Source of the DNA: Pteria penguin
Taxonomy: Eukaryota; Mollusca; Bivalvia; Pterioida; Pteriidae
Assembly: GCA_035048485.1 (NCBI GenBank)
Contig: CM068583.1
Span: 51,263,790 to 51,327,789 of the forward strand
Length of the DNA: 64,000 bases
Direction: 5' to 3'
Each line of letters starts with the position of its first letter. Within the stretch, counting starts at the first letter, position 1. Positions 28,101 through 43,100 of the stretch are shown piece after piece. The notes below the pieces were generated by a model. The model ran no database searches. It was not told where the DNA came from and saw nothing but the letters and a program-made list of their open reading frames with translations. The position numbers were made by a program, and so were the translations under genes.

Positions 28101-31100
28101 GTGACATATAACATGGATCTGGGCATAGACTATCATACTGTAGATATCACTGAAGAATAACAGGTAAAGGTGACATATAACATGGATCTGGGCATAGGAT
28201 ATCACTCTGCAGACATCACTGAAGAACATACAGGTAAAGTGACATACATGTATAACATGGATCTGGCCATAGAATATCACTCTGTAGACATTGTAGATAT
28301 CACTGAAGAATATACAGGTAAAGGTAACATATAATATGGATCTGGGCATAGAATATCACTCTGTAGACATCACTGAAAAACATACAGGTAAAGTGACGTA
28401 CATGTATAACATGGATCTAGGCATACAATATTACTCTGTAGACATTGTAGATATCACTGAAGAACATACAGGTAAAGTGACGTACATGTATAACATGGAT
28501 CTGGGCATAGACTATCAATCTGTAGACATCACTGAAGAACATACAGGTAAAGGTGACATATAACATGGATCTGGGCATAGACTATCATTCTGTAGATATC
28601 ACTGAAGAATAACAGGTAAAGGTGACATATAACATGGATCTGGGCATAGAATATCACTCTGCAGACATCACTGAAGAACATACAGGTAAAGTGACATACA
28701 TGTATAACATGGATCTGGGCATAGAATATCACTCTGTAGACATTGTAGATATCACTGAAGAATATACAGGTAAAGGTAACATATAATATGGATCTGGGCA
28801 TAGAATATCACTCTGTAGACATCACTGAAGAACATACAGGTAAAGGTGACATATAACATGGAACTGGGCATAGAATATCACTCTGTAGACATCACTGAAG
28901 AACATACAGGTGAAGTGACATAACATGGATCTGGGCATAGACTATCAATCTGTAGACATCACTGAAGAACATACAGGTAAAGGTGACATATAACATGGAT
29001 CTGGGCATAGACTATCATTCTGTAGATATCACTGAAGAATAACAGGTAAAGGTGACATATAACATGGATCTGGGCATAGAATATCACTCTGCAGACATCA
29101 CTGAAGAACATACAGGTAAAGTGACATACATGTATAACATGGATCTGGGCATAGAATATCACTCTGTAGACATTGTAGATATCACTGAAGAATATACAGG
29201 TAAAGGTAACATATAATATGGATCTGGGCATAGAATATCACTCTGTAGACATCACTGAAGAACATACAGGTAAAGGTGACATATAACATGGATCTGGGTA
29301 TTGAATATCACTCTGTAGACATCACTGAAGGACATACAGATAAAGTGACATATGATATGGAACTGGGCATAGAATATCACTCTGTAGACATCACTGAAGA
29401 ACATACAGGTGAAGTGACATATAACATGGATCTGGGTATAGAATATCACTCTGTAGACATCACTGAAGAACATACAGGTAAAGTGACATATAACATGGAT
29501 CTGGGCATAGACTATCATTCTGTAGATATCACTGAAGAATAACAGGTAAAGGTGACATATAACATGGATCTGGGCATAGAATATCACTCTGCAGACATCA
29601 CTGAAGAACATACAGGTAAAGTGACATACATGTATAACATGGATCTGGGCATAGAATATCACTCTGTAGACATTGTAGATATCACTGAAGAATATACAGG
29701 TAAAGGTAACATATAATATGGATCTGGGCATAGAATATCACTCTGTAGACATCACTGAAGAACATACAGGTAAAGGTGACATATAACATGGATCTGGGTA
29801 TAGAATATCACTCTGTAGACATCACTGAAGGACATACAGATAAAGTGACATATGATATGGAACTGTGCATAGAATATCACTCTGTAGACATCACTGAAGA
29901 ACATACAGGTGAAGTGACATATAACATGGATCTGGGTATAGAATATCACTCTGTAGACATCACTGAAGAACATACAGGTAAAGTGACATATAACATGGAT
30001 CTGGGCATAGAATATCACTCTGCAGACATCACTGAAGAACATACAGGTAAAGTGACATACATGTATACCATGGATCTGGGCATAGAATATCACTCTGCAG
30101 ACATTGTAGATATCACTGAAGAACACACAGGTATAGGTGACATATAACATCGATCTGGGCATAGAATATCACTCTGTAGACATCACTGAAGAACATACAG
30201 GTAAAGGTGACATATAACATGGAACTGGGCATAGAATATCACTCTGTAGACATCATTGAAGAACATACAGGTAAAGTGACATATAACATGGATCTGGGCA
30301 TAGAATATCACTCTGTAGACATCAATGAAGAACATACAGGTAAAGGTGACATATAATATGGATCTGGGCATAGAATATCACTCTGTAGACATCACTGAAG
30401 GACATACAGGTAATGGTGACATTAACATGGATCTGGGCATAGACTATCATTCTGTAGATATTACAGAAGAATAACAGGTAAAGGTGACATATAACATGGA
30501 TCTGGGCATAGAATATCACTCTGCAGACATCACTGAAGAACATACAGGTAAAGTGACGTACATGTATAACATGGATCTTGGCATAGACTATCAATCTATA
30601 GACATCACTGAAGAACATACAGGTAAAGGTGACATATAACATGGATCTGGGCATAGACTATCATTCTGTAGATATCACTGAAGAATAACAGGTAAAGGTG
30701 ACATATAACATGGATCTGGGCATAGGATATCACTCTGCAGACATCACTGAAGAACATACAGGTAAAGTGACATACATGTATAACATGGATCTGGGCATAG
30801 AATATCACTCTGTACACATTGTAGATATCACTGAAGAATATACAGGTAAAGGTAACATATAATATGGATCTGGGCATAGAATATCACTCTGTAGACATCA
30901 CTGAAGAACATACAGGTAAAGGTGACATATAACATGGAACTGGGCATAGAATATCACTCTGTAGACATCACTGAAGGACATACAGGTAAAGTGACATATA
31001 ATATGGAACTGGGCATAGAATATCACTCTGTAGACATCACTGAAGAACATACAGGTGAAGTGACATATAACATGGATCTGGGCATAGAATATCACTATGT

Positions 31101-34100
31101 AGACATCACTGAAGAACATACAGGTGAAGTGACATATAACATGGAACTGGGCATAGAATATCACTCTGCAGACATCACTGAAGGACATACAGGTAAAGTG
31201 ACATATAATATGGAACTGGGCATAGAATATCACTCTGTAGACATCACTGAAGAACATACAGGTGAAGTGACATAAAACATGGATCTGGGCATAGAATATC
31301 ACTCTGTAGACATCACTGAAGAACATACAGGTGAAGTGACATATAACATGGATCTGGGCATAGAATATCACTCTGCAGACATCACTGAAGAACATACAGG
31401 TAAAGTGACATATAACATGGATCTGGACATAGAATATCACTCTGCAGACATCACTGAAGAACATACAGGTAAAGTGACATACATGTATAACATGGATCTG
31501 GGCATAGAATATCACTCTGCAGACATTGTAGATATCACTGAAGAACATACAGGTATAGGTGACATATAACATGGAACTGGGCATAGAATATCACTCTGTA
31601 GACATCATTGAAGAACATACAGGTAAAGTGACATATAACATGGATCTGGGCATAGAATATCACTCTGTAGACATCAATGAAGAACATACAGGTAAAGGTG
31701 ACATATAATATGGATCTGGGCATAGAATATCACTCTGTAGACATCACTGAAGGACATACAGGTAATGGTGACATTAACATGGATCTGGGCATAGACTATC
31801 ATTCTGTAGATATTACTGAAGAATAACAGGTAAAGGTGACATATAACATGGATCTGGGCATAGAATATCACTCTGCAGACATCACTGAAGAACATACAGG
31901 TAAAGTGACGTACATGTATAACATGGATCTGGGCATAGACTATCAATCTATAGACATCACTGAAGAACATACAGGTAAAGGTGACATATAACATGGATCT
32001 GGGCATAGACTATCATACTGTAGATATCACTGAAGAATAACAGGTAAAGGTGACATATAACATGGATCTGGGCATAGGATATCACTCTGCAGACATCACT
32101 GAAGAACATACAGGTAAAGTGACATACATGTATAACATGGATCTGGCCATAGAATATCACTCTGTAGACATTGTAGATATCACTGAAGAATATACAGGTA
32201 AAGGTAACATATAATATGGATCTGGGCATAGAATATCACTCTGTAGACATCACTGAAAAACATACAGGTAAAGTGACGTACATGTATAACATGGATCTAG
32301 GCATACAATATTACTCTGTAGACATTGTAGATATCACTGAAGAACATACAGGTAAAGTGACGTACATGTATAACATGGATCTGGGCATAGACTATCAATC
32401 TGTAGACATCACTGAAGAACATACAGGTAAAGGTGACATATAACATGGATCTGGGCATAGACTATCATTCTGTAGATATCACTGAAGAATAACAGGTAAA
32501 GGTGACATATAACATGGATCTGGGCATAGAATATCACTCTGCAGACATCACTGAAGAACATACAGGTAAAGTGACATACATGTATAACATGGATCTGGGC
32601 ATAGAATATCACTCTGTAGACATTGTAGATATCACTGAAGAATATACAGGTAAAGGTAACATATAACATGGAACTGGGCATAGAATATCACTCTGTAGAC
32701 ATCACTGAAGAACATACAGGTAAAGGTGACATATAACATGGAACTGGGCATAGAATATCACTCTGTAGACATCACTGAAGAACATACAGGTGAAGTGACA
32801 TATAACATGGATCTGGGCATAGACTATCAATCTGTAGACATCACTGAAGGACATACAGGTAAAGGTGACATATAACATGGATCTGGGCATAGACTATCAT
32901 TCTGTAGATATCACTGAAGAATAACAGGTAAAGGTGACATATAACATGGATCTGGGCATAGAATATCACTCTGCAGACATCACTGAAGAACATACAGGTA
33001 AAGTGACATACATGTATAACATGGATCTGGGCATAGAATATCACTCTGTAGACATTGTAGATATCACTGAAGAATATACAGGTAAAGGTAACATATAATA
33101 TGGATCTGGGCATAGAATATCACTCTGTAGACATCACTGAAGAACATACAGGTAAAGGTGACATATAACATGGATCTGGGTATAGAATATCACTCTGTAG
33201 ACATCACTGAAGGACATACAGATAAAGTGACATATGATATGGAACTGGGCATAGAATATCACTCTGTAGACATCACTGAAGAACATACAGGTGAAGTGAC
33301 ATATAACATGGATCTGGGTATAGAATATCACTCTGTAGACATCACTGAAGAACATACAGGTAAAGTGACATATAACATGGATCTGGGCATAGACTATCAT
33401 TCTGTAGATATCACTGAAGAATAACAGGTAAAGGTGACATATAACATGGATCTGGGCATAGAATATCACTCTGCAGACATCACTGAAGAACATACAGGTA
33501 AAGTGACATACATGTATAACATGGATCTGGGCATAGAATATCACTCTGTAGACATTGTAGATATCACTGAAGAATATACAGGTAAAGGTAACATATAATA
33601 TGGATCTGGGCATAGAATATCACTCTGTAGACATCACTGAAGAACATACAGGTAAAGGTGACATATAACATGGATCTGGGTATAGAATATCACTCTGTAG
33701 ACATCACTGAAGGACATACAGATAAAGTGACATATGATATGGAACTGTGCATAGAATATCACTCTGTAGACATCACTGAAGAACATACAGGTGAAGTGAC
33801 ATATAACATGGATCTGGGTATAGAATATCACTCTGTAGACATCACTGAAGAACATACAGGTAAAGTGACATATAACATGGATCTGGGCATAGAATATCAC
33901 TCTGCAGACATCACTGAAGAACATACAGGTAAAGTGACATACATGTATACCATGGATCTGGGCATAGAATATCACTCTGCAGACATTGTAGATATCACTG
34001 AAGAACATACAGGTATAGGTGACATATAACATCGATCTGGGCATAGAATATCACTCTGTAGACATCACTGAAGAACATACAGGTAAAGGTGACATATAAC

Positions 34101-37100
34101 ATGGAACTGGGCATAGAATATCACTCTGTAGACATCATTGAAGAACATACAGGTAAAGTGACATATAACATGGATCTGGGCATAGAATATCACTCTGTAG
34201 ACATCAATGAAGAACATACAGGTAAAGGTGACATATAATATGGATCTGGGCATAGAATATCACTCTGTAGACATCACTGAAGGACATACAGGTAATGGTG
34301 ACATTAACATGGATCTGGGCATAGACTATCATTCTGTAGATATTACTGAAGAATAACAGGTAAAGGTGACATATAACATGGATCTGGGCATAGAATATCA
34401 CTCTGCAGACATCACTGAAGAACATACAGGTAAAGTGACGTACATGTATAACATGGATCTGGGCATAGACTATCAATCTATAGACATCACTGAAGAACAT
34501 ACAGGTAAAGGTGACATATAACATGGATCTGGGCATAGACTATCATTCTGTAGATATCACTGAAGAATAACAGGTAAAGGTGACATATAACATGGATCTG
34601 GGCATAGGATATCACTCTGCAGACATCACTGAAGAACATACAGGTAAAGTGACATACATGTATAACATGGATCTGGGCATAGAATATCACTCTGTAGACA
34701 TTGTAGATATCACTGAAGAATATACAGGTAAAGGTAACATATAATATGGATCTGGGCATAGAATATCACTCTGTAGACATCACTGAAGAACATACAGGTA
34801 AAGGTGACATATAACATGGAACTGGGCATAGAATTTCACTCTGTAGACATCACTGAAGGACATAGAGGTAAAGTGACATATAATATGGAACTGGGCATAG
34901 AATATCACTCTGTAGACATCACTGAAGAACATACAGGTGAAGTGACATATAACATGGATCTGGGCATAGAATATCACTCTGTAGACATCACTGAAGAACA
35001 TACAGGTGAAGTGACATATAACATGGAACTGGGCATAGAATATCACTCTGCAGACATCACTGAAGGACATACAGGTAAAGTGACATATAATATGGAACTG
35101 GGCATAGAATATCACTCTGTAGACATCACTGAAGAACATACAGGTGAAGTGACATATAACATGGATCTGGGCATAGAATATCACTCTGTAGACATCACTG
35201 AAGAACATACAGGTGAAGTGACATATAACATGGATCTGGGCATAGAATATCACTCTGCAGACATCACTGAAGAACATACAGGTAAAGTGACATATAACAT
35301 GGATCTGGACATAGAATATCACTCTGCAGACATCACTGAAAAACATACAGGTAAAGTGACATACATGTATAACATGGATCTGGGCATAGAATATCACTCT
35401 GCAGACATCACTGAAGAACATACAGGTGAAGTGACATATAACATGGATCTGGGCATAGAATATCACTCTGTAGACATCACTGAAGAACATACAGGTGAAG
35501 TGACATATAACATGGATCTGGGCATAGAATATCACTCTGCAGACATCACTGAAGAACATACAGGTAAAGTGACATATAACATGGATCTGGGCATAGAATA
35601 TCACTCTGTAGACATCAATGAAGAACATACAGGTAAAGGTGACATATAATATGGATCTGGGCATAGAATATCACTCTGTAGACATCACTGAAGGACATAC
35701 AGGTAATGGTGACATTAACATGGATCTGGGCATAGACTATCATTCTGTAGATATTACTGAAGAATAACAGGTAAAGGTGACATATAACATGGATCTGGGC
35801 ATAGAATATCACTCTGCAGACATCACTGAAGAACATACAGGTAAAGTGACGTACATGTATAACATGGATCTTGGCATAGACTATCAATCTATAGACATCA
35901 CTGAAGAACATACAGGTAAAGGTGACATACAACATGAATCTGGGCATAGACTATCATACTGTAGATATCACTGAAGAATAACAGGTAAAGGTGACATATA
36001 ACATGGATCTGGGCATAGGATATCACTCTGCAGACATCACTGAAGAACATACAGGTAAAGTGACATACATGTATAACATGGATCTGGGCATAGAATATCA
36101 CTCTGTAGACATTGTAGATATCACTGAAGAATATACAGGTAAAGGTAACATATAATATGGATCTGGGCATAGAATATCACTCTGTAGACATCACTGAAAA
36201 ACATACAGGTAAAGTGACGTACATGTATAACATGGATCTAGGCATACAATATTACTCTGTAGACATTGTAGATATCACTGAAGAACATACAGGTAAAGGT
36301 GACATATAACATGGAACTGGGCATAGAATATCACTCTGTAGACATCAATGAAGAACATACAGGTAAAGGTGACATATAACATGGATCTGGGCATAGAATA
36401 TCACTCTGCAGACATCACTGAAGGACATACAGGTAAAGATGATATATAATATGGATCTGGGCATAGAATATCACTCTGTAGACATCTCTGAAGAACATAC
36501 AGGTAAAGGTGACATATAACATGGATCTGGGCATAGAATATCACTCTGTAGACATCACTGAAGAACATACAGGTGAAATGACATATAACATGGATCTGGG
36601 CATAGAATATCACTCTGTAGACATCACTGAAGAACATACAGGTGAAGTGACATATAACATGGAACTGGGCATAGAATATCACTCTGCAGACATCACTGAA
36701 GGACATACAGGTAAAGTGACATATAATATGGAACTGGGCATAGAATATCACTCTGTAGACATCACTGAAGAACATACAGGTGAAGTGACATATAACATGG
36801 ATCTGGGCATAGAATATCACTCTGTAGACATCACTGAAGAACATACAGGTGAAGTGACATATAACATGGATCTGGGCATAGAATATCACTCTGCAGACAT
36901 CACTGAAGAACATACAGGTAAAGTGACATATAACATGGATCTGGACATAGAATATCACTCTGCAGACATCACTGAAGAACATACAGGTAAAGTGACATAC
37001 ATGTATAACATGGATCTGGGCATAGAATATCACTCTGCAGACATGGTAGATATCACTGAAGAACATACAGGTATAGGTGACATATAACATCGATCTGGGC

Positions 37101-40100
37101 ATAGAATATCACTCTGTAGACATCACTGAAGAACATACAGGTAAAGTGACATATAACATGGATCTGGGCATAGAATATCACTCTGCAGACATCACTGAAG
37201 AACATACAGGTAAAGTGACATACATGTATACCATGGATCTGGGCATAGAATATCACTCTGCAGACATTGTAGATATCACTGAAGAACATACAGGTAAAGG
37301 TGACATATAACATGGATCTGGGTATAGAATATCACTCTGTAGACATCACTGAAGAACATACAGGTAAAGGTGACATATAACATGGAACTGGGCATAGAAT
37401 ATCACTCTGTAGACATCATTGAAGAACATACAGGTAAAGTGACATATAACATGGATCTGGGCATAGAATATCACTCTGTAGACATCAATGAAGAACATAC
37501 AGGTAAAGGTGACATATAATATGGATCTGGGCATAGAATATCACTCTGTAGACATCACTGAAGGACATACAGGTAATGGTGACATTAACATGGATCTGGG
37601 CATAGACTATCATTCTGTAGATATTACTGAAGAATAACAGGTAAAGGTGACATATAACATGGATCTGGGCATAGAATATCACTCTGCAGACATCACTGAA
37701 GAACATACAGGTAAAGTGACGTACATGTATAACATGGATCTTGGCATAGACTATCAATCTATAGACATCACTGAAGAACATACAGGTAAAGGTGACATAT
37801 AACATGGATCTGGGCATAGACTATCATACTGTAGATATCACTGAAGAATAACAGGTAAAGGTGACATATAACATGGATCTGGGCATAGGATATCACTCTG
37901 TAGACATCACTGAAAAACATACAGGTAAAGTGACGTACATGTATAACATGGATCTAGGCATACAATATTACTCTGTAGACATTGTAAATATCACTGAAGA
38001 ATATACAGGTAAAGGTGACATATAACATGGATCTGGGCATAGAATATCACTCTGCAGACATCACTGAAGAACATACAGGTAAAGTGACATATAACATGGA
38101 TCTGGGCATAGAATATCACTCTGCAGACATCACTGAAGAACATACAGGTAAAGTGACATACATGTATAACATGGATCTGGGCATAGAATATCACTCTGTA
38201 GACATCACTGAAGAACATACAGGTAAAGGTGACATATAACATGGATCTGGGCATAGAATATCACTCTGTAGACATCAATGAAGAACATACAGGTAAAGGT
38301 GACATATAACATGGATCTGGGCATAGAATATCACTCTGTAGACATCACTGAAGGACATACAGGTAATGGTGACATTAACATGGATCTGGGCATAGACTAT
38401 CATTCTGTAGATATTACTGAAGAATAACAGGTAAAGGTGACATATAACATGGATCTGGGCATAGAATATCACTCTGTAGACATCACTGAAGAACATACAG
38501 GTGAAGTGACATATAACATGGATCTGGGTATAGAATATCACTCTGTAGACATCACTGAAAAACATACAGGTAAAGTGACATACATGTATAACATGGATCT
38601 AGGCATACAATATTACTCTGTAGACATTGTAGATATCACTGAAGAATATACAGGTAAAGGTGACATATAATATGGATCTGGGCATAGAATATCACTCTGT
38701 AGACATCTCTGAAGAACATACAGGTAAAGGTGACATATAATATGGATCTGGGCATAGAATATCACTCTGTAGACATCACTGAAGGACATACAGGTAATGG
38801 TGACATTAACATGGATCTGGGCATAGACTATCATTCTGTAGATATTACTGAAGAATAACAGGTAAAGGTGACATATAACATGGATCTGGGCATAGAATAT
38901 CACTCTGCAGACATCACTGAAGAACATACAGGTAAAGTGACGTACATGTATAACATGGATCTGGGCATAGACTATCAATCTATAGACATCACTGAAGAAC
39001 ATACAGGTTAAGGGGACATATAACATGGATCTGGGCATAGACTATCATACTGTAGATATCACTGAAGAATAACAGGTAAAGGTGACATATAACATGGATC
39101 TGGGCATAGGATATCACTCTGCAGACATCACTGAAGAACATACAGGTAAAGTGACATACATGTATAACATGGATCTGGGCATAGAATATCACTCTGTAGA
39201 CATTGTAGATATCACTGAAGAATATACAGGTAAAGGTAACATATAATATGGATCTGGGCATAGAATATCACTCTGTAGACATCACTGAAAAACATACAGG
39301 TAAAGTGACGTACATGTATAACATGGATCTAGGCATACAATATTACTCTGTAGACATTGTAGATATCACTGAAGAACATACAGGTAAAGGTGACATATAA
39401 CATGGAACTGGGCATAGAATATCACTCTGTAGACATCAATGAAGAACATACAGGTAAAGGTGATATATAATATGGATCTGGGCATAGAATATCACTCTGT
39501 AGACATCTCTGAAGAACATACAGGTAAAGGTGACATATAACATGGATCTGGGCATAGAATATCACTCTGTAGACATCACTGAAAAACATACAGGTAAAGT
39601 GACGTACATGTATAACATGGATCTAGGCATACAATATTACTCTGTAGACATTGTGAATATCACTGAAGAATATACAGGTAAAGGTGACATATAATATGGA
39701 TCTGGGCATAGAATATCACTCTGTAGACATCACTGAAGGACATACAGGTGAAGTGACATATAACATGGATCTGGGCATAGAATATCACTCTGCAGACATC
39801 ACTGAAGAACATACAGGTAAAGTGACATATAACATGGATCTGGGCATAGAATATCACTCTGCAGACATCACTGAAGAACATACAGGTAAAGGTGACATAT
39901 AACATGGATCTGGGCATAGAATATCACTCTGTAGACATCACTGAAGAACATACAGGTGAAGTGACATATAACATGGATCTGGGCATAGAATATCACTCTG
40001 TAGACATCAATGAAGAACATACAGGTAAAGGTGACATATAACATGGATCTGGGCATAGAATATCACTCTGTAGACATCACTGAAGGACATACAGGTAATG

Positions 40101-43100
40101 GTGACATTAACATGGATCTGGGCATAGACTATCATTCTGTAGATATTACTGAAGAATAACAGGTAAAGGTGACATATAACATGGATCTGGGTATAGAATA
40201 TCACTCTGTAGACATCACTGAAAAACATACAGGTAAAGTGACATACATGTATAACATGGATCTAGGCATACAATATTACTCTGTAGACATTGTAGATATC
40301 ACTGAAGAATATACAGGTAAAGGTGACATATAATATGGATCTGGGCATAGAATATCACTCTGTAGACATCTCTGAAGAACATACAGGTAAAGGTGACATA
40401 TAACATGGAACTGGGCATAGAATATCACTCTGTAGACATCAATGAAGAACATACAGGTAAAGGTGACATATAATATGGATCTGGGCATAGAATATCACTC
40501 TGTAGACATCTCTGAATAACATACAGGTAAAGGTGACATATAACATGGAACTGGGCATAGAATATCATTCTGTAGACATCAATGAAGGACATACAGGGAA
40601 AGGTGACATATAATATGGATCTGGGCATAGATTATCACTCTGCAGACATCACTGAAAAACATACAGGTAAAGGTGACATAGAACATGGATCTGGGCATAG
40701 AATATCACTCTGCAGACATCACTGAAGGACATACAGGTAAAGTGACATATAACATGGATCTGGGCATAGAATATCACTCTGTAGACATTGTAGATATCAC
40801 TGAAGAACATACAGGTAAAGGTGACATATAACATCGATCTGGGCATAGAATATCACTCTGGATACATCACTGAAGGACATACAGGTAAAGGTGACATATA
40901 ACATGGATCTGGGCATAGAATATCACTCTGTAGACATTGTAGATATCACTGAAGAACAGACAGGTAAAGGTGACATATAACATGGATCTGGGCATAGAAT
41001 ATCACTCTGGATACATCACTGAAGGACATACAGGTAATGGTGACATATGACATGGATATGGCCTAGGATATCACTCTGTAGATGTCACTGAGGGACATAC
41101 AGGTTAAGTGACATATAACATACAGGTAAAGTGACATATAACATACAGGTAAAGGTAACATATACCATGGATATGGCTTAGGATATCACTCTGTAGATGT
41201 CAATGAAGGACATACTGATCAGGTGGCTTATAACATGGATATGGCATAAAATGTTACTTGGTAGATGTCACTAAAGGACATACTGGTCAGGTAGATTATG
41301 ACATGGATATGGCTGGTAGGGGGGCTTATAACATGGATATCTCGTAGAGTATCACTCTGTAAATGTTACTTAAAGACATACAGGTCAGGTAGTTTATAAC
41401 ATAGAACATAGAAATGATAAGGATCTTGCTCATTTATAGTGCGGTATAGTTATTGTAGGAGTCCACAACGTAGTATAAGCATCTGAAGTTGAGCATCAGC
41501 AAAACAATAATGTTAGAGACATACTTATTTTTTAGAGGAGGCATATCAACCCATGCCAGGTACTCCAACACAAGATGAATTGCCAGAGCCTTTGTCAGAT
41601 TATTTAAGTCAGACCCCAGACAGTCATCCACGTCATACACGCTCCATGGGCAAGTCAGAGGAAGATAATCAAGCCAATCAAACTGAAGAGTTCAGAAAGG
41701 GCAGCAAACGCAAAAGAAATGAAAATGAAGAAAGGTATTCATATCTACTTTACTATCTTATAATCTTTGAATAAAATAAGTATATGCATCTGTTCATAGG
41801 AATGGTTAACCATCATATTCCTTAATACTTAGTAAGTTCAAGAAACTAGCAGCTCAAGTATGTTTGTTCAACAGTATTATGGAGATAATGCAGTAGATAC
41901 CATTGTAAACAACTTAATGTGGTATTTATTTCTGGTGAATAAAATAAAAAATTCTCAAATTGATTTGACTTAAAAAAGTTTTAATAATTTGATAATGAAA
42001 ATGAACATCACTAATGAGCAGGTAAGGTTAACATCACTAATAAGCATGTAAGGTTAACATTTTGATTGAAAAGGTTTGCATATTTAAACCTTATGACCTC
42101 TGTTTTTGTCTTGGACATACCTGCAGTAACTATGAAGGTAGTGCCTATATCAAGGCAAACCTAGATTTATTAAAACACCTGGTTGATGTGATTAAAAGTA
42201 CTCACAAACAAACCACATGTATGATGTAGTGAGAGCTTCATATTGGTGAAGTATCCTGAAAGCTGTTTATGACAGACGTTTTTCCACTTTAACTAAATTT
42301 AAGGGGCCTTATGCCTGACATGCGTCTTTTTGCTGGGATTTTCATTCTGATGAAAATGCTAGCATAGTGATATCAGAGTAAAATGATGCAAATTTTCACC
42401 GCAAATTATAGCATGTCTGGCAAGGAATGAAATATAAAATCAAAAGGGAAAAGGTGTGTTACAAACATATTAAACATGTCATCAGTTTATTGTTGTGTGT
42501 ACTTCAGGCTTTTTGTTAGTTAGCCCATATTCACTAATCATAACTTTTCATAACATTTGGCATACAATGTCATCTTCAAATATAATTACATGAATTGGCT
42601 TGTATATGACTGGCTGTTTACAAGTTTTAGAACTTTTAGTTTATTGCTAGCATTAATAAATTGTTCTCACATCATTTCTCAAAAACATGTACTAGTAGCA
42701 CCAACAATTTATTTCTGTAATCAGAATCTTTATTCATTTACACTTGCATGTTAATCTTATTTATCAAGGAATGAGGACTCTAATGGTATTGAACCAGATG
42801 CAAAAGGAAAACCATCAAAGTATGTATACTATTTATCAATCTGGCTTGTAATAGAGAACTATTATTTATACATTGCCTGACCGAGATGGGATGTATAGTG
42901 ATTCACATGTCTGTCTGTCCCTACATACATCTGTCATTACAATTATTTCCATGACCCTGTTTCATCAAAGGGAGTAACTTTAGGCCAAAGACTAAGCTTA
43001 ATCCAAGGCTTATGATTAGATTTAGGCCCGGCCTAAGTCTTTTTCATGAAAGGGTGTACGTCCAGATGTAAGTTGCCATATTTAGTCCTTGTATTTAGGC

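Larger units (their letters stand above)
24461..41410 (+). repeat. exon/5'-splice-site-derived satellite, about 230 units of 69-84 bp
   Basis: The founding unit is 24461-24530: 58 nt of exon 9 plus GTAAATGTGACA of intron 9. Units repeat head to tail with little divergence up to about 40.8 kb. Main types are: 69 bp (GTAAAGTGACA joint, frame open); 70 bp (GTAAAGGTGACA, one extra G, giving a TAA stop); 75 bp (extra CATGTA); and longer ones with a 9-bp ATTGTAGAT expansion. A variant lacking one base reads GAATAACAGG. CTGCAG and CTGTAG variants alternate. Nearly all units keep CAG|GT; exceptions with CAG|AT occur near 29339, 29839, 33221 and 33721, and one with CAG|GG near 40597. Units from about 40.8 kb to 41.4 kb are increasingly diverged. 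The copy number is an estimate from length. Confidence 0.95.

Noticed and set aside
34804..35649. Plus-strand 281-codon frame as a separate gene
   Set aside because: It is satellite sequence inside intron 9 with no start context, promoter or splice link of its own; it is recorded as a finding only.
34780..35664. Minus-strand open frame of 294 codons (and many 60-230 codon relatives across 24.5-40.8 kb)
   Set aside because: The satellite unit happens to lack stops on the minus strand, so every run of 69-bp units is open. The frames break wherever a 70-bp unit occurs. They are shadows of the repeat.
24461..41410. CRISPR-like array
   Set aside because: The whole unit repeats with no unique spacers, and the setting is a eukaryotic intron.
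42557..42754. 65-codon frame before exon 11
   Set aside because: AT-rich chance frame; it is not in phase with exon 11 and has no domain.
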